Shown here piece by piece: positions 20,503 through 29,221 of a stretch of DNA of 33,361 nucleotides (positions are counted from its first letter, which is position 1; each line of letters opens with the position of its first letter). A program made the position numbers and the translations under genes. Origin of the DNA: Phycisphaerae bacterium (lineage in GTDB: Bacteria > Planctomycetota > Phycisphaerae > SM23-33); NCBI GenBank assembly GCA_011050235.1, contig DRGC01000077.1, positions 1 to 33,361 on the forward strand. The letters are read 5' to 3'. A model generated the notes under the pieces. That model saw only the letters and a program-made list of their open reading frames with translations. It did not search any database and was not told the DNA's origin.

Positions 20503-22707
20503 CTAGGGGCCCTCAGCCGGCGCGGTCGTCGCCGTCGGCGGCAGGACGTAGATCGTCGGCCGGACGTATCGTCCAGGGGCCTCGTCGGCCTGCGGCGCCT
20601 CGAGCTCTCGGGCGCCCAGGGGCACGAGATCCGCCAGGGCCCCCAGGGCGGGCCAGTCGATCCATTGTCCGTGCGGCCACTGCCGGTCGTAGGCGGCCAA
20701 CGGCTCGGCCGCCAGCGACGGGGGGAAACCGTACGTGTGGGCCAGGCGGATGATCTCATCCCAGTTGATCAGAATGTGCGTCACGCCGCGGCCCTGCAGG
20801 TCGTCGAGCATCTGCCGGGGGGAGCGTCCCTGCTCGATCATCTCCGCCAGCGGATGGGCGTCGAAGGCGGTCGCATAAACGCTGCCGGCGGGCATGTAAA
20901 ACGCCAGCGGATGGCCGACCAACATCACCCGGGCCTCGGCGTCGGGCCCGAACCACGCCTCGCGTTTGGCCGCGGCGAGGGTCTTCACGTCGGTCCCGTT
21001 AATTGCCGCCGGTATCCCTTGCCGCCGCAGAAACTCGTTGGTGGCGGCATGGACCCGAAAGCCGATGAACAGATTTTGCCCCGCGATGATCACCAGCAGA
21101 ACGCCCGCGACAACGGCCCCCCAGGCGCCGGGGCCCTCCCCGTCGCGGCGGCGCATCGGGTTGTGGCGCACGCGCGACAGCCGCTCCAACACCCCGCCGG
21201 CCAGCAACGCAGCGGGCACGATGACGGGCACGATGAACCGGGACGGCATCTCGTGCGTCCACAGCGTCCAGACGGTCAATTGGACGCCGCCGACGATGAC
21301 CAGCATCCAGTCCCACAGGTCGGGCGGCCCGCGCAGGGCCACCAGTACGCACACCGCCATCGCCGCCATCGCCAGCAGAAGCGGGCCGAACATCTGGAAG
21401 GAAAGAAAACTGCGGAAGAAGCGGCTGGGCCGCGTCGGCTGGGGCGGCATTGTCCAGCCGGCCGGGGTGGGAACGGGCGGGCGTTTGTCGGGCCCATGGC
21501 CGTCGACCCATCGCTGCTGCGACTCGGCCGACCAGTGCCCGCGGCCGAATGTCGACGTCGCCAGCGGAAACACAGGATTGCCCGTCGCCGCCGTGTTGCG
21601 GATCAGCCAGGGCGAGAAGAACACCAGCATCGCCAGTGCAGCGCCCCCGATGTGGGCGAGCTTCCCCGGCCGGTCGCGCGTCAGCAGCGCCGCCAAGACC
21701 ATCGCCGCCGTGACGGGGGCGGCCACAAACCCGACCGCCAGGTATTTCGTCGCGCAGGCCATTCCGGCGGCGCCGCCCACCCACCATGCGGAGCGGCCGT
21801 CGCGATCGGCGATCCATTGTCGAAGCCACAGCAGCGCCAGCGTCAGGTAGCAGATCTGCGCCAGTTCGACCATGCCCAGCCAGCCGAGGTAGAGCACAAA
21901 CGGCGCGGTCGCCAGCAGCACGCCGGCATATCGCCCGCGGAGGGCGTCTTTATCTTTCAGCGTGGTCGCTACCGCGACTACAGCCAGAACGGCGAACAGC
22001 CCGTGGATGAATTTGGCCGCGTACACTCCGGCGTAGACCCCCCCGCGCAGGCACATGCACAGCAGAGACAGCATCTCCACCCCGCCGGGGAAGAAACTGT
22101 AGACGTTGTGGCGCAGAGGCGTGATCCGCCCGGCGTCGTAGTATTCGCGGGGGACCTGCAGATGGTATTCCAGCACGTCGTATTCGTCGGGGCCGGCCCC
22201 GACCAGACCGGGCGGACGGGTGACTCCGGAAATCCAGATCGCGATGGCTACGGCGATCAGCACCCAGATCAGCGCCCGGCCGTGCACGCGATTGGGCCAG
22301 GACATTCGCGGCGTGCGGTCGCGCAGTTGCCACGCCGCCAGCAGCACGCCACCTGCCGTGACCGGCCACCACACCCAGATCGTCAGCAGGCCCGATGCGA
22401 CCGACCCGACAATCAGCATCAGCGTCGACAGCCCCCACAATCCCAGCCCGCACGCCGTTGCAATCCGCAGCCCCGCGGGTGCGCCCGCCGGAGCGATCTT
22501 CCGCAACACCAGCGCCCCGTAGCCGCCGGCTGCGACGAACACAATCACCGCCAGGCCGCCATCGACCAGCGCCGTCATCGCCGCCAGGGCCGCCCCCAGC
22601 GCGCCGCCCGTCGATCGGACGAGCACCAACCCAGCGGCCACCACAGCAATGACCAGGACCACCCACGGCGAGAGGGCGTGCTCGGACTCAGCCTTGCTAT
22701 CGATCAC
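20503..22707 (-). CDS. Large polytopic glycosyltransferase (GT39/ArnT/PMT-like)
   Basis: A 734-residue integral membrane protein with about 12-14 hydrophobic segments over residues 12-560 and a soluble C-terminal domain of roughly 170 residues. The first large loop after the early segments has AGPDEYDVLEYHLQVPREYYDAG, with the acidic residues that lipid-linked-sugar transferases of the GT-C type use there. It resembles PMT/ArnT-like enzymes that take sugars from a polyprenyl donor at the outer face of the membrane. The acceptor is unknown. The GTG start at 22707 overlaps the exporter's TGA by 4 bases (GTGA), so translation is coupled, and the two proteins probably serve one glycolipid. Confidence 0.8.
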   Translation of the reverse strand: MIDSKAESEHALSPWVVLVIAVVAAGLVLVRSTGGALGAALAAMTALVDGGLAVIVFVAAGGYGALVLRKIAPAGAPAGLRIATACGLGLWGLSTLMLIVGSVASGLLTIWVWWPVTAGGVLLAAWQLRDRTPRMSWPNRVHGRALIWVLIAVAIAIWISGVTRPPGLVGAGPDEYDVLEYHLQVPREYYDAGRITPLRHNVYSFFPGGVEMLSLLCMCLRGGVYAGVYAAKFIHGLFAVLAVVAVATTLKDKDALRGRYAGVLLATAPFVLYLGWLGMVELAQICYLTLALLWLRQWIADRDGRSAWWVGGAAGMACATKYLAVGFVAAPVTAAMVLAALLTRDRPGKLAHIGGAALAMLVFFSPWLIRNTAATGNPVFPLATSTFGRGHWSAESQQRWVDGHGPDKRPPVPTPAGWTMPPQPTRPSRFFRSFLSFQMFGPLLLAMAAMAVCVLVALRGPPDLWDWMLVIVGGVQLTVWTLWTHEMPSRFIVPVIVPAALLAGGVLERLSRVRHNPMRRRDGEGPGAWGAVVAGVLLVIIAGQNLFIGFRVHAATNEFLRRQGIPAAINGTDVKTLAAAKREAWFGPDAEARVMLVGHPLAFYMPAGSVYATAFDAHPLAEMIEQGRSPRQMLDDLQGRGVTHILINWDEIIRLAHTYGFPPSLAAEPLAAYDRQWPHGQWIDWPALGALADLVPLGARELEAPQADEAPGRYVRPTIYVLPPTATTAPAEGP

Positions 22708-24857
22708 GATGCAGGGCCGCCTGTATCTTCGAACTGCGTTCGGTACAGATGGGCGTACAGGCTGCACCGCTGCATGAGTTCCTCATGGCTGCCGACGTCG
22801 ATGATCCGCCCGGCGTCCATGGCCACGATCCGGTCAGCCGACATGATCGTCGCAAAACGGTGGGCGATCATGATGGTCGTTCGCCCCCGGGTGAAGTCCT
22901 CCATGGCCTGATGAATCCGATGCTCACTGTTGGCGTCGATCTGGCTGGTGGCCTCGTCGAAGATCATAATCGCCGGGTCGCGCAGGATCGCCCGGGCGAT
23001 GGCGATTCGCTGTCGCTGCCCGCCCGAAAGCGTCGCGCCGTGCTCGCCGACCATCGTGTCGTAGCCGTCCGGCAGGTCGCGGACGAACTCATCGACATAG
23101 GCCCGTTTGGCCGCGGCCAAAACGGCCGCCTCGTCGGGCCTGCGAAGCCCGTAGGCGATGTTCTCGCCGATGGTGGCGTAAAATAGGATCGTATCCTGCG
23201 TGACCAGCCCGATCTGCTTGCGCAGCGAGCGTAGCGAGACGGTTGCGATCTCCTGCCCGTCGATGAGGATGTGCCCGCCGGTCGGTTCGAGCAGTCGCGG
23301 CAACAGCGACACCAGCGTGGTCTTGCCGCAGCCGTTGGGCCCGACGATCGCGAGGGTTTCGCCGTGATGGATCGTGAGGTTGACATCGGCCACCGCGTCG
23401 GTCTCGGCCGAGGGGTAGCGGAGGCTGACGTCGCGAAACTCGATGGACTCGCGGTGGGGGGGCAAGTCGGGGGCGTTGGGGATGCGGACCTCCTGCGGCT
23501 GGTCGTGCAGTTCGAAGACGCGCGTGGCGGCGGCCTCGGCGCGCTGGAACCGCGTGGCGACCTTCGCCAGCTTTCGCACCGGGTCGAACATCGCGCCCAG
23601 GCAAACCATCATGGCCAGGAACCGCGCGGAGTCCATTTGGTCATTGAACACCCACCAGCCCGCCATGCCCCCCGCGGCCAGGGCGGCTGTTATCCCCAGC
23701 GCTTCGACGCTCGGGGACGTGGCCGAATCGATCCGCGCCATGCGGCGCTGTTGTTTGATCAGGCGCCGGTTGACGCGATAGAACCGCTTGCGCTCGGCGG
23801 ACTCCATGGTATAGGCCTTGATGACGCGCAGGCCTGTCAGGGTCTCATCCAGCGACCGGATCAGGAGGGCGTGGCTCTCCAGCGCCCGCTTGCTCGCGCG
23901 CTTCATGACCTTGCCGAACTGGTGAATCAGCACAAAGGCGGGCGGGCCGGCGATCAAGGCCAGCAGCGTCACCTGCCAACTGCACAGCAGGGCGGCGCCC
24001 AGCGCGGCGAGGGCCTTGGCGGGCTCGACCATCGTCTTGCCGAACAGCGTGACCTGCCCGCGAGACAGTTCGCCCATGTCGGCGAGGAACCGGCTCATCG
24101 TGTCGGTCGTGCCGTGGGATGAGTAGAACGTCATCGGCAGGCGAAGGACGACGCCGTAGTTCTGGCATCGCAGATCGCGGATGCCGCTGAACACGGCTGT
24201 CTGGACGAGGTACTCCTGGAAGAACCGCAGGATGTTCCGCAGCCAGGTCATTGCCAACGTCAGGGCGAACAGCCAGAGCAGGACCTTGAAGCGATCGCGG
24301 AAGTTGTGGGGCTTGGGCAGGACCGACGTCATCCAACGGAATGCCCGCGTGGAAAAACCCACCTTCGCCGGGTGGACGTCGTAAAGTTTGATATCGCTGC
24401 GATCGGGATCGTTCGGGTCGAAGACGGCCAGCGAGACGACGCCATTGCCGGCCATGCTCGCCAATCGATCCGCCAGAATGTCGCCGCGAATGAGCCGGTA
24501 TTCGCCGGCCTCGCCGAGGCCGATGAGCCATTGCCCCTGCTTGATGCCGGCCTGTGCGGCCGGGCCGTCGTCGTCCACAGCGACGACATCGATGATGATC
24601 GAAAGCTTCTGAAGTTCGCCACCGGTGGTCGCCGGCATGTCGCGCCGGACGAGCCGGATGCCTAACATGTTCTGCGTGATGGCGTTATAAGCCCAGCCGT
24701 GCAGGCCCTCCGGGCTGATCAGCGCCTTGGTCGCCGGCAGCATCATCGCCAGCCCGCCGCCCCACAGCCCGGCGATCACTATGACGCAGCCGATCGAAAT
24801 CGCCAGGCGAGTGCGGTACGGCCGAAGGTATCGCAGTGAACGGAAGAAGTTCTGCAT
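22704..24857 (-). CDS. MsbA-type ABC exporter with a PDZ-like insertion
   Basis: A 717-residue fused half-transporter. TM1 is at about 18-42. TM2 (about 190-210) follows only after a 145-residue insertion; normal exporters have a short loop there. Within it, residues about 83-160 look like a PDZ domain: LSIIIDVVAVDDDGPAAQAG, then IKQGQWLIGLG, then a helix and a final strand. It would lie on the outer face of the membrane. The ATPase is complete: Walker A GPNGCGKT (506-513), Q-loop, LSGGQ (610-614), Walker B IMIFDEA (630-636) and H-loop. It is coupled to the GT-C gene by a GTGA overlap. Lipid or glycolipid flipping is likely by family. It has its own promoter. Confidence 0.85.
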   Translation of the reverse strand: MQNFFRSLRYLRPYRTRLAISIGCVIVIAGLWGGGLAMMLPATKALISPEGLHGWAYNAITQNMLGIRLVRRDMPATTGGELQKLSIIIDVVAVDDDGPAAQAGIKQGQWLIGLGEAGEYRLIRGDILADRLASMAGNGVVSLAVFDPNDPDRSDIKLYDVHPAKVGFSTRAFRWMTSVLPKPHNFRDRFKVLLWLFALTLAMTWLRNILRFFQEYLVQTAVFSGIRDLRCQNYGVVLRLPMTFYSSHGTTDTMSRFLADMGELSRGQVTLFGKTMVEPAKALAALGAALLCSWQVTLLALIAGPPAFVLIHQFGKVMKRASKRALESHALLIRSLDETLTGLRVIKAYTMESAERKRFYRVNRRLIKQQRRMARIDSATSPSVEALGITAALAAGGMAGWWVFNDQMDSARFLAMMVCLGAMFDPVRKLAKVATRFQRAEAAATRVFELHDQPQEVRIPNAPDLPPHRESIEFRDVSLRYPSAETDAVADVNLTIHHGETLAIVGPNGCGKTTLVSLLPRLLEPTGGHILIDGQEIATVSLRSLRKQIGLVTQDTILFYATIGENIAYGLRRPDEAAVLAAAKRAYVDEFVRDLPDGYDTMVGEHGATLSGGQRQRIAIARAILRDPAIMIFDEATSQIDANSEHRIHQAMEDFTRGRTTIMIAHRFATIMSADRIVAMDAGRIIDVGSHEELMQRCSLYAHLYRTQFEDTGGPAS

Positions 24858-24889
24858 GGTTGAGTCCGGGAGTCGCTGTTAAGCGTCTG

Positions 24890-24918
24890 TTTATAGAGGG
24901 ACTACGATGCGGCGTCAA
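24890..24918 (-). promoter_or_regulatory. Promoter of the exporter-glycosyltransferase operon
   Basis: Minus-strand TTGACG (24913-24918) and TATAAA (24890-24895) with an exact 17-bp spacer, in the 99-base gap after holB. The predicted start near 24883 leaves a 26-base leader to the ATG at 24857. Confidence 0.6.
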
Positions 24919-24956
24919 CGTGCAAGCGGCCGCCGCTGAAGCGGGGCCGGGCGGCG

Positions 24957-26108
24957 TCAGACATGCAGCGGCGCCGCCGAGGCGCAGGTGATGACGGCGT
25001 TGTCCCAGACGAGCTTGGGGTTGACGTTCCGCCACAGCATCTGCTCGAACGCGCTGAGCTGCTCGACGACGTCGGCCAGTTGCGTGGGGGTGAGGCGCTG
25101 GGCGACGGCTTCGATGGCGTCGGCCTGATCGGCGTGGCCGAGCGGGCGGTCGATGCCCAGGGCGACCGTCAGTGCATCGCGATAGACCGACGCGATCATG
25201 CTCAGAAGCGTGCCGGTCGCTTGGCGGGTGGCCAGGGCCTTGGAGAGCGTCACGCCGCTCTTTCGGCTGGCGGTGACGGCCGATTCGGCGAGCTTGTCGG
25301 TTAGCTTGACCAGGTGCTCGGCCAGGTCCTCGTCGCCTCCGATTTCCAGGGCGCCCAGGCGGGCGACCAGGTCCGACTTGACGGCATACATGCCCTCCGC
25401 TGATAGCCGCAGCGCGCGCCCAAGGGAGCCTTCGGTGAAGCTCGCCCAAAATGCCGCCTCGGCCGCGTCGAGGCCGCTCTCGGCCAGCGTCCGTGCGACA
25501 AACTCCTTCGGCAGGGGGCCGAAGCGGACCATCGCGCATCGGCTGAGCGTCGTGGGCAGCAGCAGCTCGCTGCGCCGACACAGTAGGATGAGGGTCACGC
25601 CGGGGGGCGGTTCTTCGAGCGTTTTCAGCAGGGAGTTTTGGGCGGGGGCGCTCATCAGGTCAGCCTCGCGGACGATGAACACCTTGCCGCGCCCGCGGAC
25701 GGGCGCCTGATTGGCCGGAGCGATCAGGAACTGGCGGATCACGGCGATGCCCAGGTCCTGCATGACGCGGTTACGGACATCGGCGTCGTCGTGGTAGGCG
25801 GCCAATTCCTTATAGACGTGATGCAGGTCCATGTGCGACCCGACGGCCGTCATTCGACAGTCGTCGCACTGCCCGCACGCCTGGATCAGCGGCGCATCGT
25901 CGGGCAGATCGGCCAAGCGGCCGCTATTGGGCTTGGTCGTAGGCTGGCCGCACAGCAGGGCGGCGGCAAGCGCTTCGGCCGTCGTGCGGCGCCCCACGCC
26001 GGTGGGCCCGGCGAAGATAAAGGCGTGCGGCCGGCGACGGCCGGCCAGGGCTTGCTGAAGATAGCCCACCGCAGCGTCCTGGCCGACGATATCGAGCAGG
26101 TGGGCCAT
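24957..26108 (-). CDS. holB: DNA polymerase III delta-prime subunit (HolB-like)
   Basis: A 383-residue AAA+ clamp-loader subunit. The start is the family's LLDIVGQDAAVGYLQQAL with RPHAFIFAGPTGVGRRTTAEALA. The P-loop Lys is Arg here (GPTGVGRRT, 34-42), so ATP binding is probably weak or lost, as in many delta-prime proteins. Zinc ligands are Cys53, 78, 81 and 84. Further on come KVFIVREADLMSAPAQNSLL, KTLEEPPPGVTLIL and the SRC motif in LSRCAMVRF. The C-terminal domain packs in the clamp-loader collar. GGAAG stands 6 bases before the ATG, which begins 2 bases after the tmk stop; tmk-holB pairing is common in bacteria. Confidence 0.88.
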   Translation of the reverse strand: MAHLLDIVGQDAAVGYLQQALAGRRRPHAFIFAGPTGVGRRTTAEALAAALLCGQPTTKPNSGRLADLPDDAPLIQACGQCDDCRMTAVGSHMDLHHVYKELAAYHDDADVRNRVMQDLGIAVIRQFLIAPANQAPVRGRGKVFIVREADLMSAPAQNSLLKTLEEPPPGVTLILLCRRSELLLPTTLSRCAMVRFGPLPKEFVARTLAESGLDAAEAAFWASFTEGSLGRALRLSAEGMYAVKSDLVARLGALEIGGDEDLAEHLVKLTDKLAESAVTASRKSGVTLSKALATRQATGTLLSMIASVYRDALTVALGIDRPLGHADQADAIEAVAQRLTPTQLADVVEQLSAFEQMLWRNVNPKLVWDNAVITCASAAPLHV

Positions 26109-26110
26109 GG

Positions 26111-26776
26111 TCAGCTTCCCGCCTGTGCGTTCGCCCAGTCGGCCAGCGCGCGAATGATATTGTCGTGGGTCTGGTCGACCGTGCCGGCCGCGTCGATGAC
26201 GACGACCTTGTCCGGTTGTCGCTCGCCCTGCCGGCAGAACGCCTCGCGCACCTTGCGATGAAAATCGGGCCCCTTGGATTCCATCCGATCCGGGGCCATC
26301 GCGATGCGGGCCAGCCCGGCGGCGCTGTCGATATCGAGGATCACGGTCACGTCCGGCCAGGTGTCGCCCACGGCGGCGCAGCCGAGCTGGTGAATCGTCT
26401 CAACGTCGACGCCGCCGGCCCCCTGATAGGCGATGGTCGAGGAAATGAACCGGTCGCACAGCACGCACTGCCCGGCGGCCAGGGCCGGGCGGATGCGCTG
26501 GTGGGCGAGTTGCGCGCGGCTGGCCATGTACAGCAACAGTTCGCACTCGACGCTCATACCGTCGTGCGCCCGGTCGAGCAGGATGTCCCGGATGCGGTCG
26601 CCGATCTCCGTCCCGCCGGGGTCGCGCAATCGGCAGACCGACAGCCCCGCCGAGGCTAGCCCATCGGCCAGGAGGTCCAACTGCGTGCTCTTGCCGGCGC
26701 CGTCGGGCCCGTCGAGGACGACAAACTTCCCGGCCAGCTTGCCCGCAAGGGCGGCGATGGGGGGCGTTCCGCTCAT
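26111..26776 (-). CDS. tmk: Thymidylate kinase
   Basis: A 221-residue dTMP kinase, phosphorylating dTMP to dTDP. P-loop GPDGAGKST is at 23-31. Then come RDPGGTEIGDRIRDILLD (the usual EPGG is DPGG here), LLYMASRAQL, the nucleotide-binding DRFISSTIAYQG (Asp108) and a LID region near DRMESKGPDFHRKV. The N-terminus is about 14 residues longer than usual before the first strand, so a later start is possible, though I see no other good codon. There is no ribosome site, and the predicted transcript start falls within two bases of the ATG at 26776. It is the first gene of tmk-holB and divergent from hypF. Confidence 0.9.
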   Translation of the reverse strand: MSGTPPIAALAGKLAGKFVVLDGPDGAGKSTQLDLLADGLASAGLSVCRLRDPGGTEIGDRIRDILLDRAHDGMSVECELLLYMASRAQLAHQRIRPALAAGQCVLCDRFISSTIAYQGAGGVDVETIHQLGCAAVGDTWPDVTVILDIDSAAGLARIAMAPDRMESKGPDFHRKVREAFCRQGERQPDKVVVIDAAGTVDQTHDNIIRALADWANAQAGS

Positions 26777-26784
26777 GACGGGCC

Positions 26785-26813
26785 AGTATCCCCTGCCCGG
26801 GGGCGTTTGGCAA
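26785..26813 (-). promoter_or_regulatory. Promoter of tmk-holB
   Basis: Minus-strand TTGCCA (26808-26813) and GATACT (26785-26790) with 17 bp between. The predicted start near 26778 is within two bases of the tmk ATG. The -35 overlaps that of the divergent hypF promoter. Confidence 0.5.
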
Positions 26814-26836
26814 GCGGGCGGCGGTTGGGCTATCAT
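26807..26836 (+). promoter_or_regulatory. Promoter of hypF-hypE
   Basis: TTGGCA (26807-26812) and TATCAT (26831-26836) with an 18-bp spacer. The predicted start near 26843 leaves about 6 bases before the hypF ATG. The -35 shares five bases with the tmk promoter's -35 on the other strand. Confidence 0.5.
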
Positions 26837-26848
26837 GCGGGGTCGGAC

Positions 26849-29221
26849 ATGGCTGACAAGAGACACCATCGCGCTGGTCTGACGGTCACCGGGCAGGTGC
26901 AGGGGGTTGGGTTTCGCCCGTTCGTCTACCGTCTGGCGACGGCGGAGGCGCTGACCGGCTGGGTGCTCAACGCCCCGGCCGGCGTGACGGTCGAGGTGCA
27001 GGGCGACCGGGCGGCGGTGGATCGGTTCGTCGATCGCCTGGGGCGTGAGCTGCCGCCGTTGGCGTCGATCGAACGTTGCGACCGGCAGGACGTCGCGCCC
27101 GTCGCCGGCGAGAAACATTTCGAGATTCGCCAGTCCATCGGCGGGGAGATGACCGACGCCCAGGTGACTGTCGACACGGCTGCGTGCCAGGACTGCCTGC
27201 GTGAGCTGCGCGATGCCGGCGACCCACGATTCGGGTATCCGTTTATCAACTGCACCAACTGCGGGCCGCGGTACAGCATCGTGCGGCGGATTCCCTACGA
27301 CCGGCCGAACACGACGATGGCCGACTTTGCCATGTGTCGGCTGTGCGCGGGCCAATACGGCGACCCGGGCGACCGGCGGTTCCACGCTCAGCCTGTGGCG
27401 TGTGCGGTCTGCGGGCCGGCGGTGTGGCTGGTCGACGTGCACGGAAAGCAGATCGAGTGCGACGATGCTATCGCCGCCGCGGCCGAGATGCTGACGGGGG
27501 GGCGAATTGTGGCGATCAAGGGGTTGGGCGGCTTTCAGTTGTGCTGCCGGGGCGATGACGAACACGCCGTCGGTCGCCTGCGGCGGCGGAAACGCCGCGA
27601 TGCCAAACCGTTCGCTTTGATGGCCTCTGACCTGGCGGCCGCGCGCGAGCTGGCCGAGATCGACGCTGCAGCGGCCGACCTGCTGGCCGGGCCGCTTCGG
27701 CCCATCGTTTTGTTGCCGTCGCGCCGCGACGCGCCGGTAGCCGGGGCGGTCGCCGACGGCCTGGCGACGCTGGGGGTGATGCTGGCGTACACGCCGCTGC
27801 ATCATCTGCTCTTTGACGCCCTGGGGCAGGGGGGCTACTCGGGCCCGCTGGTGGCCACCAGCGGCAACTGGTCCGACGAGCCGCTGGTCAAGGACAACGA
27901 CTCGGCCATCGCCCATCTCGGCCGGATCGCCGATGCGGTGCTGCTGCACAACCGCCCAATCGCCCGCCGCGTCGACGACAGCGTCGTGCAGCAGTCGGCC
28001 GACGGTGCGATGATGGTGCTCCGGCGGGCGCGGGGGTACGCTCCGCGGCCCGTTGGCCTGGACGTGTTGGCCGATGCGCCGGCCGTGCTGGCGGTGGGGG
28101 GCGAGCTGAACAACGCCATCTGCCTTTTCCGCGGCGGCCGGGCCGTGGTGAGCGAGCATATCGGCGACCTGAAGGATGGGCGGACGTATCGACACTTCAT
28201 CGACGTGATCGGTCATCTCGAAGAGTTGTTCGACATCCAGCCGCAGATGCTGGCCGCCGACATGCATCCGCAGTACTTGTCCACCGAGTACGCCCTGCGC
28301 CGCCACCGGGGCGACCTGGCGGGGCGCGAGGCCCTGCCGATCATTCGCGTGCAGCACCATCACGCGCACATCGTTTCGTGCATGGCCGACAACGGCGTCA
28401 GCGATCCGGTGATCGGCCTGGCGTGCGACGGCGTGGGCTATGGCGATGACGGGGCGGTGTGGGGGTGCGAGATTCTGCGAGCCGATTTTGCGACCTGCGA
28501 ACGGCTGGGCCACCTGCGTTACCTGCCGTTGGTCGGCGGCGATGCGGCCGCTGCCGAGCCATGGCGCGTCGCGGTTGCGGCGCTGGTTGAGACGTTCGGT
28601 GAGGATGCGGGGCGATGGATCGACCGGCTGGAGATAGACGCCGACGGCGAGCAGATCGACTCGGCGTTGGAGATGCTGTCGCTGGGCGTGAACTGTCCGC
28701 CGGCCAGTTCGCTGGGGCGCTGGTTCGATGCCGTCGCGGCGCTGGCGGGCGTGGCGCAGGCCAATCGGTATGAAGGCGAGGCGCCGATGCGGTTGGAAGG
28801 GGCGATCGCCGGCGGCATCGAGGAGGCCTATCCGTTCCGGCTGGAATCCATCGGGCCGTTTGCGATTGACCTGCGGCCGATGGTCGAGCAAATCGTCGCG
28901 GACCTTGTTGGCGGCGAGGGCGCGGGTGTCGTGGCGGCGAAGTTCCATAATACGGTGGCGGGGTTCCTCCGCGCGTCGGCGCTGCGGGCGCGCGAGCAGA
29001 CGGGCATCGCGACGGCAGCGCTATCGGGCGGATGTTTTGCGAATCGATATCTAACGGCCCGGCTGGCGGCGGCGCTGGCCGGCGACGGGTTTACGGTGCT
29101 CAGGCATCGGAGTATTCCGTGCGGCGACGGCGGCGTGGCGTTGGGCCAGGCCGTTGTGGCCGCTGCCAGGCTGCAGGCAGGCGTGGCGGCTGGGACAGTC
29201 AGGAGTCAGCGTGGCAAGTGA
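26849..29221 (+). CDS. hypF: Carbamoyltransferase HypF
   Basis: A 790-residue full-length HypF, which uses carbamoyl phosphate and ATP to load a carbamoyl group onto HypE for the CN ligands of NiFe hydrogenases. Domains in order: acylphosphatase (about 10-95; GQVQGVGFRPFVYRLA with Arg23, and Asn41); two zinc fingers (Cys113/116/135/138 and Cys163/166/185/188); a YrdC-like domain (about 200-390; FQLCCRGDDEHAV, then LVATSGNWSDEPL); and a Kae1-like domain (about 400-785) with DMHPQYLST and HHHAH (503-507). The ATG at 26849 lies about 6 bases from the predicted transcript start and has no clear ribosome site. hypE overlaps its end by 11 bases. No hydrogenase genes are in the window. Confidence 0.93.
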   Translation: MADKRHHRAGLTVTGQVQGVGFRPFVYRLATAEALTGWVLNAPAGVTVEVQGDRAAVDRFVDRLGRELPPLASIERCDRQDVAPVAGEKHFEIRQSIGGEMTDAQVTVDTAACQDCLRELRDAGDPRFGYPFINCTNCGPRYSIVRRIPYDRPNTTMADFAMCRLCAGQYGDPGDRRFHAQPVACAVCGPAVWLVDVHGKQIECDDAIAAAAEMLTGGRIVAIKGLGGFQLCCRGDDEHAVGRLRRRKRRDAKPFALMASDLAAARELAEIDAAAADLLAGPLRPIVLLPSRRDAPVAGAVADGLATLGVMLAYTPLHHLLFDALGQGGYSGPLVATSGNWSDEPLVKDNDSAIAHLGRIADAVLLHNRPIARRVDDSVVQQSADGAMMVLRRARGYAPRPVGLDVLADAPAVLAVGGELNNAICLFRGGRAVVSEHIGDLKDGRTYRHFIDVIGHLEELFDIQPQMLAADMHPQYLSTEYALRRHRGDLAGREALPIIRVQHHHAHIVSCMADNGVSDPVIGLACDGVGYGDDGAVWGCEILRADFATCERLGHLRYLPLVGGDAAAAEPWRVAVAALVETFGEDAGRWIDRLEIDADGEQIDSALEMLSLGVNCPPASSLGRWFDAVAALAGVAQANRYEGEAPMRLEGAIAGGIEEAYPFRLESIGPFAIDLRPMVEQIVADLVGGEGAGVVAAKFHNTVAGFLRASALRAREQTGIATAALSGGCFANRYLTARLAAALAGDGFTVLRHRSIPCGDGGVALGQAVVAAARLQAGVAAGTVRSQRGK

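Noticed and set aside
20665-22911. Plus-strand open frame opposite the GT-C glycosyltransferase
   Set aside because: Arg/His/Gln-rich shadow of a membrane protein gene, with no hydrophobic segments or motifs.
26800-28948. Minus-strand open frame of about 700 codons opposite hypF, continuous with tmk
   Set aside because: GC-rich codon use keeps the antisense frame open. The product is Arg/Gln/His-rich without domains, while hypF is complete on the plus strand and tmk has its own start.
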